64,000 bases of DNA from contig JANMGQ010000129.1 in assembly GCA_031374735.1 (NCBI GenBank), positions 1-64,000 on the forward strand, given 5' to 3'. This stretch comes from JABFRJ01 sp031374735. Lineage in GTDB: Bacteria; Pseudomonadota; Alphaproteobacteria; Rhizobiales; Hyphomicrobiaceae. Made by a program: the position numbers and the translations under genes. The notes beneath the pieces are model-generated. The model did no database searches, was not told where the DNA came from, and saw nothing but the letters and a program-made list of their open reading frames with translations. Below, piece by piece: positions 51,628 to 62,433 of this stretch (the first letter of the stretch is position 1; each line of letters starts with the position of its first letter).

Positions 51628-52400
51628 TGACCGATCTCACCGGCGCGCATGCATTGATCACTGGAGGCGGTACCGGCATCGGCGCCGCTGTCGCGCGCGT
51701 GCTTTCGAATGCTGGTGCTTCCGTCACGCTTGCTGGCCGCCGCCGCGAACCGCTCGATGAAGTCGCGTCGAGCTTACCGCGCGCAACGGTGTGCACGGCC
51801 GATGTCACCGACGAAGCGTCATGCGCTGCCCTTGTTGCCCACGCGCAAAAGGCGTTCGGTCCAATCGACATTGTCGTCGCCAACGCCGGAGGTGCGATGA
51901 GTGCGCCCTTCGCGAAGACCGATCTTGCGAAATGGCAAGACATAATTGATGTCAATCTGACCGGCGCGTTTCTGACGGTGAAGTCCGCTCTCAGCGATCT
52001 CCTGCGCAAGGATGCTGCAAAGCGCCCGCGCCGTGTGATCTTCATCGCGTCAACCGCAGGCCTGAAGGGATATCCCTATGTCGTCCCGTACGTCGCGGCA
52101 AAGCACGGCGTCGTTGGGATGACGCGCGCGCTCGCTGTCGAACTGGCGAAGTCGCTTGTCACCGTGAATGCCGTGTGCCCCGGTTACGTCGAGACGCCGC
52201 TGTTCGACGCCACTATTGCCAACATCATGAAGGCGACGAGCCGAACGGCAGAGCAGTCGAAAGCCGATCTGCTGAAAGCCAATCCGCAGGGTCGCGCCAT
52301 CAAGCCAGAAGAGGTGGCTGAAACAGTGCTGTGGTTGTGCAGTCACGCCGCGCAGTCCGTGACAGGGCAGGCCGTCGCCATGTCCGGAGGCGAAACATGA
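51627..52400 (+). CDS. SDR family dehydrogenase of the anthranilate operon
   Basis: 257-aa short-chain dehydrogenase. The cofactor motif is ITGGGTGIGAA at about 11-21 and NAGGAMSAP follows near 88. The catalytic Ser lies in FIASTAGLKG and Tyr-x-x-x-Lys in PYVAAKHGVVG. The probable role is 3-hydroxyacyl-CoA oxidation in the beta-oxidation-like part of the pathway. ATG 51627 shares its A with the abmA stop; the next gene starts inside its stop codon. Confidence 0.9.
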   Translation: MTDLTGAHALITGGGTGIGAAVARVLSNAGASVTLAGRRREPLDEVASSLPRATVCTADVTDEASCAALVAHAQKAFGPIDIVVANAGGAMSAPFAKTDLAKWQDIIDVNLTGAFLTVKSALSDLLRKDAAKRPRRVIFIASTAGLKGYPYVVPYVAAKHGVVGMTRALAVELAKSLVTVNAVCPGYVETPLFDATIANIMKATSRTAEQSKADLLKANPQGRAIKPEEVAETVLWLCSHAAQSVTGQAVAMSGGET

Positions 52401-52888
52401 AGGCGCGAGCAAGGACCGCGCGCACGGTTGCGTTGGCGCCCGCTACGAGCAGCGACAAGGATCGGCTGCGGTTCTGGTTGCGCCTGCTGCGCACGACGCG
52501 TGCCATCGAGGTGGAATTGCGCGAACGCCTCCGTGTCGAGTTCGACACCACCATGCCGCGCTTCGACGTGATGGCGGCGCTGGCGCGCAAACCCGATGGG
52601 CTATCGATGACTGGGCTGTCGCGTACGCTGATCGTTTCAAACGGCAATACGACCGGCATTGTCGATCGTCTGGTAGCGGACGGTCTCGTGATGCGCATGG
52701 AGCATGTGAAAGATAAGCGCGCGACGCTCGTGCGTCTCACACGCGAAGGCGAACGAAAGTTCGCCGGTATGGCAAGAGTCCACGAGGGGTGGGTGCGCGA
52801 TCTGCTGACGCCGCTCGACTCACGGACGATGACGGACATCTCCAGCCATCTTGATCGGCTGGTATCGAAACCTGGAGACCAGGCATGA
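52397..52888 (+). CDS. MarR family regulator of the anthranilate operon
   Basis: 163-aa wHTH protein. The DNA-binding part is PRFDVMAALARKPDGLSMTG, then LSRTLIVSNGNTTGIVDRLV and the wing VKDKRATLVRLTREGE. MarR proteins in aromatic-CoA operons usually bind the CoA-thioester intermediate and are released from the promoter. It lies in the middle of the operon with ATGA overlaps on both sides and is thus co-expressed with its likely targets. Confidence 0.9.
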   Translation: MKARARTARTVALAPATSSDKDRLRFWLRLLRTTRAIEVELRERLRVEFDTTMPRFDVMAALARKPDGLSMTGLSRTLIVSNGNTTGIVDRLVADGLVMRMEHVKDKRATLVRLTREGERKFAGMARVHEGWVRDLLTPLDSRTMTDISSHLDRLVSKPGDQA

Positions 52889-53700
52889 GCGCGTTTCGGC
52901 CGAAACACTTCGATTGGCGCATGGACGGCAACGTGGCCGTCATCCGGCTATCGCGTCCCGACCGCAAGAACCCGCTCACCTTCGAGAGTTACGCCGAGTT
53001 GCGTGACACGTTCCTGGAACTTGGCCGACACGGCGATCTTGGGCGCAGCGTGAAAGCCATTGTGTTCGCATCGAATGGCGGCAACTTCTGCTCAGGCGGC
53101 GATGTGCACGACATCATCGGCCCGTTGCTCGACAAGGATATGGCCGGCCTTATGCAGTTCACGCGCATGACTGGAGATCTCGTCAAAGCCATCCGCAAAT
53201 GCCCGCAACCCGTTATCGCAGCCATTGACGGCATCTGCGTTGGTGCGGGCGCCATGATCGCGCTCGCCGCCGACATGCGGCTCGGTACGGCGCAGGCGAA
53301 GACGGCGTTTCTGTTCACACGCGTCGGCCTCGCCGGTTGCGACATGGGCGCGTGTGCGATGCTGCCACGCGTCATCGGGCAGGGGCGCGCAGCTGAGTTG
53401 TTGTTTTCCGGCCGCACGATGAGTGCGGATGAAGGCGATCGTTGGGGCTTTTACAATCGTCTTGTCGCGCCGGAAGCCCTCGAGGGCGACGCCATCAAGA
53501 TGGCCACGGATCTCGCGAGTGGTCCCACATTCGCGCACATGATGACCAAGACCATGCTCGACCAAGAATGGTCCATGACGGTCGACCAAGCGATAGAAGC
53601 CGAAGCGCAAGCGCAGGCGATCTGCATGCAGACACGCGATTTCAGGCGCGCCTACGACGCGTTCGTCGCCAAGCAAAAACCGCAGTTCAAAGGGGATTGA
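52885..53700 (+). CDS. Enoyl-CoA hydratase/isomerase family protein
   Basis: 271-aa crotonase-fold enzyme. The oxyanion-hole segments are SNGGNFCSGGDVHDI near residue 65 and GICVGAGAMIALAADMRLG near 115. It probably hydrates or hydrolyses a ring-derived enoyl-CoA intermediate of the pathway. It overlaps the MarR gene by four bases and is followed by the acyl-CoA dehydrogenase gene two bases on. Confidence 0.93.
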   Translation: MSAFRPKHFDWRMDGNVAVIRLSRPDRKNPLTFESYAELRDTFLELGRHGDLGRSVKAIVFASNGGNFCSGGDVHDIIGPLLDKDMAGLMQFTRMTGDLVKAIRKCPQPVIAAIDGICVGAGAMIALAADMRLGTAQAKTAFLFTRVGLAGCDMGACAMLPRVIGQGRAAELLFSGRTMSADEGDRWGFYNRLVAPEALEGDAIKMATDLASGPTFAHMMTKTMLDQEWSMTVDQAIEAEAQAQAICMQTRDFRRAYDAFVAKQKPQFKGD

Positions 53701-53702
53701 GC

Positions 53703-54893
<1,191 letters not shown>

Positions 54894-54909
54894 GCGCAAG
54901 GAGGCCACC

Positions 54910-56547
54910 ATGCTTGGACCCTCGGCACACGTCGATACGTTCACGCGTGATCGCTTGCCGCCACCCGAGCAGTGGCCGGACATACAGCTCGGTCCATTTC
55001 AATATGCCGAGCGCATCAACGCAGCCGTGGAACTCACCGACCGCATGGTCGAGAGGGGTTTCGGCGACAACGTCGCGCTAATCGGCAACGGCCGGCGGCG
55101 CACCTACAAGGAGTTGACCGACTGGAGCAACCGCGTCGCGCACGCGCTCGTCGACGACTACGGCATGAAGCCGGGAAACCGAGTGTTGATCCGCTCCGGC
55201 AACAATCCAGCAATGGTTGCAGCCTGGCTCGCGGTGACCAAAGCCGGCGGCGTCGCCGTCAACACGATGCCGATGCTGCGCGCGGGCGAACTTGCCAAGA
55301 TCGTCGACAAGGCTGAGATTTCTCTCGCCCTTACCGACAGCCGCCTGACCGACGAGATCGTCGCGTGCGCCAAGGACAGTCGGTTCCTGAAGCGTGTTGT
55401 CACGTTCGACGGCACAGCGAACTTCGATGCGGAACTCGACCGCATCGCGCTCGACAGGCCGGTGAGGTTCGACGCGGTGCAAACGGGTCGAGACGACGTC
55501 GCGCTGCTCGGCTTCACGTCGGGCACGACGGGCGAGCCAAAGGCAACGATGCATTTCCATCGCGACATCTTGATCATTGCGGACGGCTACGGGCGTGAAG
55601 TGCTGGGCGTGAAGCCGACCGACGTATTCTGTGGCTCGCCGCCGCTCGCCTTTACGTTTGGGCTCGGCGGATTGGCCGTATTCCCGCTCCGCTTCGGCGC
55701 GGCGGCCGCGCTGCTCGAAAACGCCACGCCGCCAAATCTCGTCAAGATCATCGAGCAGTATAAGGCGACGATCTGCTTTACGTCGCCGACGGCTTATCGC
55801 GCGATGATGGGGGCGATCGACCAGGGCGCGGACCTATCGACGTTGCGCATCGCGGTGTCGGCTGGCGAAACACTGCCGGCGCCGGTTTACGCGGATTGGA
55901 TGGCGAAGACAGGCAAGCCCATGCTCGACTGTCTCGGCTCAACAGAGATGTTGCACGTGTTCATCTGCGGTCGCATCGGCGAGCAGAAAGCGGGCGTCAC
56001 GGGCAAAGTTGTGACCGGCTACGAGGCGCGCGTGGTTGATGACGACATGCGCGACAAGCCTTTCGGCACGCCCGGCCATCTCGCCGTGCGCGGACCCACG
56101 GGCTGCCGCTATCTCGCGGATGCGAGGCAGGCGAAGTATGTGCGTAACGGCTGGAACATTACGGGCGACACGTACATCAAGGACGCAGACGGATCATTCC
56201 GTTTCGTCGCGCGTGCCGATGATATGATCATCTCGTCCGGCTACAACATCGCGGGCCCCGAAGTCGAAGCCGCGCTGATGACGCATCCTGATGTCGCCGA
56301 GTGTGCGGTGGTCGGCGCACCTGATGCCGAGCGCGGCATGATCGTCGAGGCGCATGTGGTGCTGAAGCCCTACATCGCGGGTGATGCCGCGACTGTGCAG
56401 CGACTGCAGGATCACGTGAAGGCGACCATCGCGCCGTATAAGTATCCGCGCCGCATCGTGTTCATCGATGCGCTGCCGAAGACGCAGACGGGCAAGATCC
56501 AGCGCTTCCGTCTGCGTGCGGATGCCAGCAGCGGAGCCGCGACATGA
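54910..56547 (+). CDS. abmG: 2-aminobenzoate-CoA ligase
   Basis: 545-aa AMP-forming ligase activating anthranilate to 2-aminobenzoyl-CoA, the entry step. The adenylate motif is LLGFTSGTTGEPKATMHFH, with DCLGSTEMLHVF mid-way and RADDMIISSGYNIAGPEVE near the hinge. KTQTGKIQRF supplies the C-terminal lysine. The N-terminus DRLPPPEQWPDI is typical of benzoate/aminobenzoate ligases. AAGGAGGCCACC is an ideal ribosome site for ATG 54910. The aminobenzoate rather than benzoate assignment relies on the abmA fusion in the same operon. Confidence 0.88.
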   Translation: MLGPSAHVDTFTRDRLPPPEQWPDIQLGPFQYAERINAAVELTDRMVERGFGDNVALIGNGRRRTYKELTDWSNRVAHALVDDYGMKPGNRVLIRSGNNPAMVAAWLAVTKAGGVAVNTMPMLRAGELAKIVDKAEISLALTDSRLTDEIVACAKDSRFLKRVVTFDGTANFDAELDRIALDRPVRFDAVQTGRDDVALLGFTSGTTGEPKATMHFHRDILIIADGYGREVLGVKPTDVFCGSPPLAFTFGLGGLAVFPLRFGAAAALLENATPPNLVKIIEQYKATICFTSPTAYRAMMGAIDQGADLSTLRIAVSAGETLPAPVYADWMAKTGKPMLDCLGSTEMLHVFICGRIGEQKAGVTGKVVTGYEARVVDDDMRDKPFGTPGHLAVRGPTGCRYLADARQAKYVRNGWNITGDTYIKDADGSFRFVARADDMIISSGYNIAGPEVEAALMTHPDVAECAVVGAPDAERGMIVEAHVVLKPYIAGDAATVQRLQDHVKATIAPYKYPRRIVFIDALPKTQTGKIQRFRLRADASSGAAT

Positions 56548-56939
56548 CCATGCAGTTTTTGCAGCCGAAAGGTTGGGCGCCGGCGAAAGGCTATTCGAAC
56601 GGCGTCGCAGCGACGGGGCGGCACATCTTCGTCGCCGGTCAGATCGGGTGGAATGAGCAGCAGCTTTTCGAAAGCGACGACTTCGTTGCGCAAGCGGAGC
56701 TGGCGCTAAGGAACATCGTCGCGGTGCTCGCGGAGGCCGGCGCTGCCCCGCATCACGTGACACGCATGACCTGGTACGTGACCAACAAGCGCGAATATCT
56801 CGCAGCCGGCCGCGATCTTGGCGCGGCCTACCGACGCGTGTTCGGCAAGCATTTTCCGGCCATGACAGCGGTGCAGGTTGTTGCGCTGATCGAGGACCGG
56901 GCGAAGGTCGAGATCGAGGCGACGGCGGTTATTCCATAA
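56544..56939 (+). CDS. RidA family protein (imine/enamine deaminase) of the anthranilate operon
   Basis: 131-aa RidA/YjgF-like protein. HIFVAGQIGWNEQQLFE and NIVAVLAEAGAAPHHVTRMTW are family stretches; FPAMTAVQVVALIEDRAKVE is the C-terminal signature. In this pathway an enamine or imine arises once the amino-substituted ring is reduced, so RidA could speed release of ammonia. The ATG overlaps the ligase stop by four bases. Its last 11 bases overlap the convergent methyltransferase gene. Confidence 0.9.
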   Translation: MTMQFLQPKGWAPAKGYSNGVAATGRHIFVAGQIGWNEQQLFESDDFVAQAELALRNIVAVLAEAGAAPHHVTRMTWYVTNKREYLAAGRDLGAAYRRVFGKHFPAMTAVQVVALIEDRAKVEIEATAVIP

Positions 56940-57630
56940 CCGCGACGACCTGCTGGAACGAATACGCCGTATAGCGGCACGTGCGACCTGTGCGCGCGAG
57001 GAACTCGCGGAACGCCTTGTGCTCGTGCACCTGCCAGGCCGGATAGTTGAAGTACTCATCGAACACGATCACCGTGCCTGGCACGATCTGCTTTTCCAAG
57101 TGATCGAAGATCGTCACAGTCGAAGAGTACAAGTCGCAATCGACGTGAAGGAGCGCGATTTTTTTCTCGCCATGTGCCGGCAACCATTTCGGCAGGCTGT
57201 CAGAGAACCAACCCTTGTGGAGCCGCACGTTGGCTGGCACTTTCGGCATCTTGCCGCCATTGTTGAACGAGCCGGCTTCCATCTGGTTGCCCGACCAGCT
57301 CTCAGGCAGGCCTTCAAAGCTGTCGAAGCCGTGGATCTCGTGCTTCGGCAGTTTCTTGCCGATGAAGTTGATCGTGCCGCCCTGGTTGACGCCGAACTCT
57401 GCGACGATGCCCGGAATCTTGGCAGACTTGATCGCAAAATCCATCAACTCGCGCGGCGTGTCGAAGGATACGGCTTCCGGCATTTCCTTGACGATGAAGT
57501 CCATTGTCTCACTGAGCGCACGCTTCTGCAACGCGCGATAGGGATGCAGCGTGCCGTACGTCATCGGCAACTGCAGAAACATGATCGCCTTCTGCACGAA
57601 GCTTTTCAGCGGATAGTTGGCAATGAACAT
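56929..57630 (-). CDS. TylF/MycF-type O-methyltransferase
   Basis: 233-aa class I SAM-dependent methyltransferase resembling macrocin O-methyltransferase. The SAM region is IVAEFGVNQGGTINFIGKKL, followed by IHGFDSFEGLPESW, a TylF family signature. IALLHVDCDLYSSTVTIFDHL is the metal-binding segment. In surface polysaccharide clusters such enzymes methylate sugar hydroxyls. It is downstream of GtrA and a Glf-like flavoprotein on the same strand, which supports that role. Confidence 0.88.
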   Translation of the reverse strand: MFIANYPLKSFVQKAIMFLQLPMTYGTLHPYRALQKRALSETMDFIVKEMPEAVSFDTPRELMDFAIKSAKIPGIVAEFGVNQGGTINFIGKKLPKHEIHGFDSFEGLPESWSGNQMEAGSFNNGGKMPKVPANVRLHKGWFSDSLPKWLPAHGEKKIALLHVDCDLYSSTVTIFDHLEKQIVPGTVIVFDEYFNYPAWQVHEHKAFREFLARTGRTCRYTAYSFQQVVAVME

Positions 57631-57645
57631 GGCGATTTCCTGCGA

Positions 57646-58113
57646 TCAGGCGGACGGTTGGCGTTGAAGGAAGTTGCCGAGCACAAGAGCGCGCAGCACG
57701 GCGAAGACCGAGGCAAACGAGACAGCGACAGCACAGGCTTTCGCGACCATAGGATGATAGCCGCCGAGGTCAGCGACCACCCAGACAACACTTGTCGTCA
57801 CGATCAGCCCTGTGAACCCTGCGAGGAAGAACTGCCCTAGCACAGGGGCCTCAGCTGCGCCCCCACGCGCTTTCAGAATGTCCGTAAACAGCACACGAGA
57901 CGACACCGCATAGTGCGCCACGACGCCGAAGACGAAGCCGACGGCGGCGGCGGCCGCGGCCACCGGCAGTACCATCAGAGCGAACCGATAGATCGTCACG
58001 TCAGCGACGAGAGCGGCAGCGCTTACCGCCAAATAGCAGCCCATGCGGAACGCGGCGTAACCGCGTTCCGGGCCAAGCTGTGCAATCAGCGTCGATGACA
58101 GACGCTCGATCAC
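57646..58113 (-). CDS. GtrA family membrane protein
   Basis: 155-aa protein with four membrane spans, the GtrA/flippase-like family believed to move lipid-linked sugars across the membrane. FVFGVVAHYAVSSRVLFTD is the family hallmark between spans two and three. It starts with GTG at 58113, sharing bases with the stop of the upstream flavoprotein gene (GTGA overlap). Confidence 0.87.
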   Translation of the reverse strand: MIERLSSTLIAQLGPERGYAAFRMGCYLAVSAAALVADVTIYRFALMVLPVAAAAAAVGFVFGVVAHYAVSSRVLFTDILKARGGAAEAPVLGQFFLAGFTGLIVTTSVVWVVADLGGYHPMVAKACAVAVSFASVFAVLRALVLGNFLQRQPSA

Positions 58114-59630
58114 GCAGCTTCTCCGACCTTGCGCGGCACCATGCGGACGCTCTTGAGAGCTTGGCTTGCGCCTGAGCCGCCCGCTTCGTGATATTCGGCG
58201 TCTTCGTTCACGTTCCAGATGTCGAACAGCTGCTCACCGGCGATGATGTTCTGCACCGTCAGCATCGCCGTCATCATGGCGTGATCCTGGTTGTTGTACT
58301 TGTGCATGCCGTTGCGGCCGACGAGATGTAGCGACGGATATTTTTCAGCGAGTTCCGAACGGATGGCTTCGACGTTCTGTTTGTAGGTCGCGTCATAGAC
58401 CGGATAGGCCTTCTTCTGGCGCACGACGCAACCGTCACGAATGTCGTCTTTGGTGACCAGGCCGATCTTGCACAGTTCCTTGGTGGCGAGCGCGATCAGA
58501 TCGGCATCGCTTGAATTCCAAAGGCCGTCGTTTTCGAAGCAGAAGTACTCAAGACCGAGCGTCGACTGCGTCGTGTTCGGGATCATTTCCGGCGACCACG
58601 AACGGAAGTTCTGGATGCGGCCGACCTTCACGCTCGGGTCGTGGATGTAGATCCAGTTGTCCGGAAAAAGATCGGGCTTCTCGACCACGAGCGCGACGGT
58701 GATGAAGTCGCGGTAGCTCAGCTTATCAGCTGACGTCACGCAGGCGGGTCTCTCCACGAACGAGCGCACGAGTTCTGTGATCGGCGCAGACGAGATCACG
58801 TTGTTGGCGGTGAACTTCTTTGTCTCGCCGTTGGTCGTGCGCGCGGTGATAGTCCAGAGTTTCTTCGCGGCGTCGTAGTCGAGTGTCTCAAGCGAGGTGC
58901 CCATGTGAATGGTGCCGCCTTGTGCGCGCGTCTTGGCCGCGGCGGCGTCCCACATCATGCCAGGACCTTTGCGCGGATACTGGAAGCTCTCGATCAGCGT
59001 CTTGATGACCTCGCCATCATGCGCCTTGGTGCCGTCCTTGAAACCGGCAGGTTTCATCGATTTGCGCAGCGCCTGCGCCATGGCCGTCCACAGATCGAGG
59101 CCCTTGATGCGCTGTGCGGCCCAATCGGCACTGATGTCGTCGCAGCTCATGCCCCACACTTTTTCCGTGTAGGTCTTGAAGAAGATCGAGAACAGGCGCT
59201 CGCCGAATTGATTCGCGACCCACTCATGGAAGGTTTCCGGCTTCTCGTTCGGAAACGCCTGCTTGTACATGAAAGACAAGACGCACATGCTGGATTCGAT
59301 CACGCCGAGGTTGGTCAGCGCCTCAAAAGCCTTGAGCGGATATGAGTAGTATTTGCCGTCGTAGTAGATGCGGCTCAGACGCGGACGTTCGATGAAATCC
59401 TGCGGCAGGATTTCCTTCCAGAGGTCGACAACTTCCTTCGACTTCGAGAAGAAGCGATGGCCGCCGATATCAAAGAGAAAGCCCTTGTAGTTCGCCGTGC
59501 GCGAGATGCCGCCGACATAAACCGGATCGGCTTCTATCACCGTCGTCGATACGCCCTCCTTGGTCAGGAGGTAGCTCGACGTCAGGCCGGCTGGGCCAGC
59601 ACCGATCACAAAGACTTCCGAATGCGACAT
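58110..59630 (-). CDS. FAD-dependent oxidoreductase, UDP-galactopyranose-mutase-like
   Basis: 506-aa flavoprotein with N-terminal EVFVIGAGPAGLTSSYLLTK and GFLFDIGGHRFFSKS. The GGHRFFSK motif is common to Glf-like proteins and protoporphyrinogen-oxidase-like amine oxidases of polysaccharide clusters. LHLVGRNGMHKYNNQDHAM near the C-terminus binds FAD. It presumably rearranges or oxidises a nucleotide sugar. ATG 59630 is supported by GAGGCAATCC; upstream ATGs lack one. It is first of a three-gene operon with gtrA and the tylF-like gene. Confidence 0.88.
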   Translation of the reverse strand: MSHSEVFVIGAGPAGLTSSYLLTKEGVSTTVIEADPVYVGGISRTANYKGFLFDIGGHRFFSKSKEVVDLWKEILPQDFIERPRLSRIYYDGKYYSYPLKAFEALTNLGVIESSMCVLSFMYKQAFPNEKPETFHEWVANQFGERLFSIFFKTYTEKVWGMSCDDISADWAAQRIKGLDLWTAMAQALRKSMKPAGFKDGTKAHDGEVIKTLIESFQYPRKGPGMMWDAAAAKTRAQGGTIHMGTSLETLDYDAAKKLWTITARTTNGETKKFTANNVISSAPITELVRSFVERPACVTSADKLSYRDFITVALVVEKPDLFPDNWIYIHDPSVKVGRIQNFRSWSPEMIPNTTQSTLGLEYFCFENDGLWNSSDADLIALATKELCKIGLVTKDDIRDGCVVRQKKAYPVYDATYKQNVEAIRSELAEKYPSLHLVGRNGMHKYNNQDHAMMTAMLTVQNIIAGEQLFDIWNVNEDAEYHEAGGSGASQALKSVRMVPRKVGEAA

Positions 59631-59827
59631 GGATTGCCTCATCTGTAACACCATGCGCATCCGCCGACGCATGCGTGCAAATCTGATTCGACTGCCAGCA
59701 TTAAGCAGAAACGTTAAACAAACCCTTGCTACGGCGCCGTTCCGGCACGTGTGGTGAGTGGGGCGTTAAGGGTGTTTCAAACCGGCAACGGTATGGTGCA
59801 GGCACATTCAGCCCGAGTTGCAGCATC

Positions 59828-61651
59828 ATGACCACCCTTGCCGTCGGCCGGCCCGCCGAGCCATTTGCATCGCTGCGACCTTTGCTGTTGTCGCGCTGGT
59901 TGTGGTGTCTTGGCGCCGCCCTGTTTGTTGTGCTGCGCGATTTTGGGCAGGCGCAGTTGCTGACGTCACTTGGCGACACGGACGATGCGGCGCGACTGGT
60001 GCAGGTTCGGGAATGGCTGGCGACCGGCAATTGGTACGACATGCTGTTGCCACGGTTTGGCGGACCGACACCTCTGTTGTCGCACTGGTCACGGCTCGTC
60101 GATCTGCCGATTGGAATGCTGCTCGTGTTCTTCGGCGCGTTCCTGTCGCCTGAGGCTGCGGAACTCGCCACGCGTGTTGCGTGGCCAACGATCTTGCTTC
60201 TCGTGTTCTTGCGCCTACTTGTGCGTGAGGCCGAGGTGCGGGGCGGCACAACTGCCGGCGTGCTCGTGATCGCGGTTGCCGTCACGACGTTCACCGCGCT
60301 CTATCAGTTCAGGGTCGGGCGGATCGACCATCACAACGTGATGATCATCGGCACGGTCATCGGTTTTCTCATGCTGGCGCGCAGCTTCGATACGCCGCGG
60401 ATCGGCTACGGCGCGGGCGTGTTTCTAGGGTTCGCCCTTGTAATCGGCTACGAGCCGGTCTTGCTGATCGTGCCTGCAGTTGGAGGTTTTTCTGTCTTTG
60501 CCGCCTGTCGTACTCAGCATCTCGAGGCGGCACGCAACATCGCCATCGGACTTGCAACAACACTCGCAGCCGGCTTGCTCCTGACTATGCCGCCGTGGCT
60601 CTGGCATGCGGCCCCGTGCGACTCGCTCGGCGCCAACATGCTTTTGCTCGCGACAGTCGGGGCGATTGGCCTTGCCTTCGTTGCGGCGCGCGGCCGGAGT
60701 TGGTCGTTGGCACTGCGGCTTGGCACACTGGCAGGCTATGGCGCAGTCGGGACGGCTGCGTTCTTTGCCGCCAACACGCAGTGCCTGCGTGGCCCATTCG
60801 GTCTGATGAGTCAGGAGGCTATTGATCTCTGGCTTGTGAGCGTTTGGGAGGGCAAGAGCATCTTTGAGATGCTGGCGGTTCAGCCTGCCCCGATGGTTGT
60901 GTATCTTGTTTTCGTGTCGGTTGCGCTTGTCGTTGCGGCCCTGCGCTATCACCATGCACGCACCGACGATGCGCTCGCCTTGCTTGCTCTGCTGGTGCTG
61001 GCGTCACTTGCGTCACTGACGACGATCAAGCTGATCTCCTACGCCAGCGGCCTTGCCGTGTTTTCAATTGCATTGTTCGTCACCGGGTTGACGGGCGGAG
61101 GACAGCTATCGCCGCTCTCGGCCCGCCTGCTCGGTGCGATCGCCTTGAATCAGAGCACGCTGACGGTCGTGATCGGGCTCGCTCTCACAGCGGGCGGCGT
61201 GTCGAAGGCTGCGATCGAAGGCTCGGCGCTGAAGGAAACCGATCAGTGTCGCACCACGCAGGTCATGCAGTCCCTTGCCAAGCTGCCCAAGGGATTCGTG
61301 GTCGCAAGCGTCGACTTCGGCCCGTATATCGTCGCGAAAACGCGCCATGATGTGCTTGCGGCGCCGTACCATCGCATCGATGGCGCCATCGTCGAGAGCT
61401 ACAAGATCCTGCGTGGCACACCCGAGGTCGCCGAACAGAAACTGCGCGCGCTCGATGCTGACTATCTCATCGAATGCGTGCCAGTATCGAAGCCGGGCGA
61501 GCCCGTGCGCCTGGAAGATGGCGTGACACGCGACAGCCTCATTGGCCGCCTCAGTCACGGCGAAACCGTGCCATTCCTGGCAGAGCTGAAGAACGCCACC
61601 AACGAGCCGTCCGTACGCGTGTGGCGCGTGAAGCGGCGGGACGAACCGTGA
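59828..61651 (+). CDS. GT-C-like polytopic membrane protein
   Basis: 607-aa protein with about twelve spans and a soluble C-terminal part of about 120 residues. The first external loop has GDTDDAARLVQVREWLATGN, followed by WYD and LSHWSRLVDLP. This acidic loop ahead of a W-Y-D motif recalls STT3/PglB-type oligosaccharyltransferases and other GT-C enzymes, but the WWDYG motif of true STT3 is absent. The late VDHHN-type segment is GRIDHHNVMI. ATG 59828 is preferred to an upstream frame. It is divergent from the Glf-like operon and likely acts in surface glycan assembly. Confidence 0.75.
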   Translation: MTTLAVGRPAEPFASLRPLLLSRWLWCLGAALFVVLRDFGQAQLLTSLGDTDDAARLVQVREWLATGNWYDMLLPRFGGPTPLLSHWSRLVDLPIGMLLVFFGAFLSPEAAELATRVAWPTILLLVFLRLLVREAEVRGGTTAGVLVIAVAVTTFTALYQFRVGRIDHHNVMIIGTVIGFLMLARSFDTPRIGYGAGVFLGFALVIGYEPVLLIVPAVGGFSVFAACRTQHLEAARNIAIGLATTLAAGLLLTMPPWLWHAAPCDSLGANMLLLATVGAIGLAFVAARGRSWSLALRLGTLAGYGAVGTAAFFAANTQCLRGPFGLMSQEAIDLWLVSVWEGKSIFEMLAVQPAPMVVYLVFVSVALVVAALRYHHARTDDALALLALLVLASLASLTTIKLISYASGLAVFSIALFVTGLTGGGQLSPLSARLLGAIALNQSTLTVVIGLALTAGGVSKAAIEGSALKETDQCRTTQVMQSLAKLPKGFVVASVDFGPYIVAKTRHDVLAAPYHRIDGAIVESYKILRGTPEVAEQKLRALDADYLIECVPVSKPGEPVRLEDGVTRDSLIGRLSHGETVPFLAELKNATNEPSVRVWRVKRRDEP

Positions 61652-61664
61652 TCAGGCTCAATGT

Positions 61665-62405
61665 TCAGACATGGCGCTTGATCAGATCTGCCAGAGTTGA
61701 TTTTTGGCGGCCATCAGCATCGAAGTTGGACGGCGCGAGCCAGGCTTCGTAAGCGGCGCGGCGGGCGGGCCATTCGTCACCGATCATGGAATACCAGGTC
61801 GTGTCGCGTGTACGGCCCTTGATGACCACGGCGCGGCGGAAAAAGCCTTCGTAGGTGAAGCCAAAACGAAGGGCTGCCCGACGCGACGGCGCGTTGAGCG
61901 CGTTGCACTTCCACTCGTAGCGCTGATAGCCGAGCGTCTCGAAGGAATACTTGGCGAACAGGTAGTTGGCTTCCGTCGTCACGGGTGTTTGCGAGATCGC
62001 CGGCCCCCAGAAGATGCTGCCGATCTCAATCGACTGGTTCGCGGGATCGATGCGCATCAAAGTTTGGCGGCCCTCGCAGCGGCCGGTGCGCTTGTCGATG
62101 ACGGCAAAAAATAGTGGGTCCTCGCTTGCGGCGCGACCGGTCAGCCAGGCTTTGAAGTCGGCAAAGTTCGTCGGCGCATCTTCGAATAAGTATTGGTGCC
62201 GTGCTGCTGCGTCCGGTGGTGATGACGCCGCAAACAGTTGCTCTGCATGGAGCGCAACGTTGATCGGCTCAAGGCGGCAAAAGCGGCCTTCGAGCACAAC
62301 GCGCTCAGGGCGTTTCGCGGGGACGAACGTCGTGATCTTGGGGCCGATGTGCAAACCCGTTGCGGGATCAGTCTCGCGTGGGATCTGCGCTTCAAAGTCG
62401 AACAT
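61665..62405 (-). CDS. GNAT family acetyltransferase (RimJ/RimL-like)
   Basis: 246-aa protein of the larger bacterial RimL-type group. It has LEGRFCRLEPINVALHAEQL near residue 40, FFAVIDKRTGRCEGRQTLMR in the middle and EWKCNALNAPSRRAALRFGF near 170. Proteins of this group acetylate ribosomal proteins or small amines; the target is unknown. It lies 28 bases downstream of moeA on the same strand. Confidence 0.9.
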   Translation of the reverse strand: MFDFEAQIPRETDPATGLHIGPKITTFVPAKRPERVVLEGRFCRLEPINVALHAEQLFAASSPPDAAARHQYLFEDAPTNFADFKAWLTGRAASEDPLFFAVIDKRTGRCEGRQTLMRIDPANQSIEIGSIFWGPAISQTPVTTEANYLFAKYSFETLGYQRYEWKCNALNAPSRRAALRFGFTYEGFFRRAVVIKGRTRDTTWYSMIGDEWPARRAAYEAWLAPSNFDADGRQKSTLADLIKRHV

Positions 62406-62433
62406 GGCGGATGTGTCCTGATGTCAGCGCATT

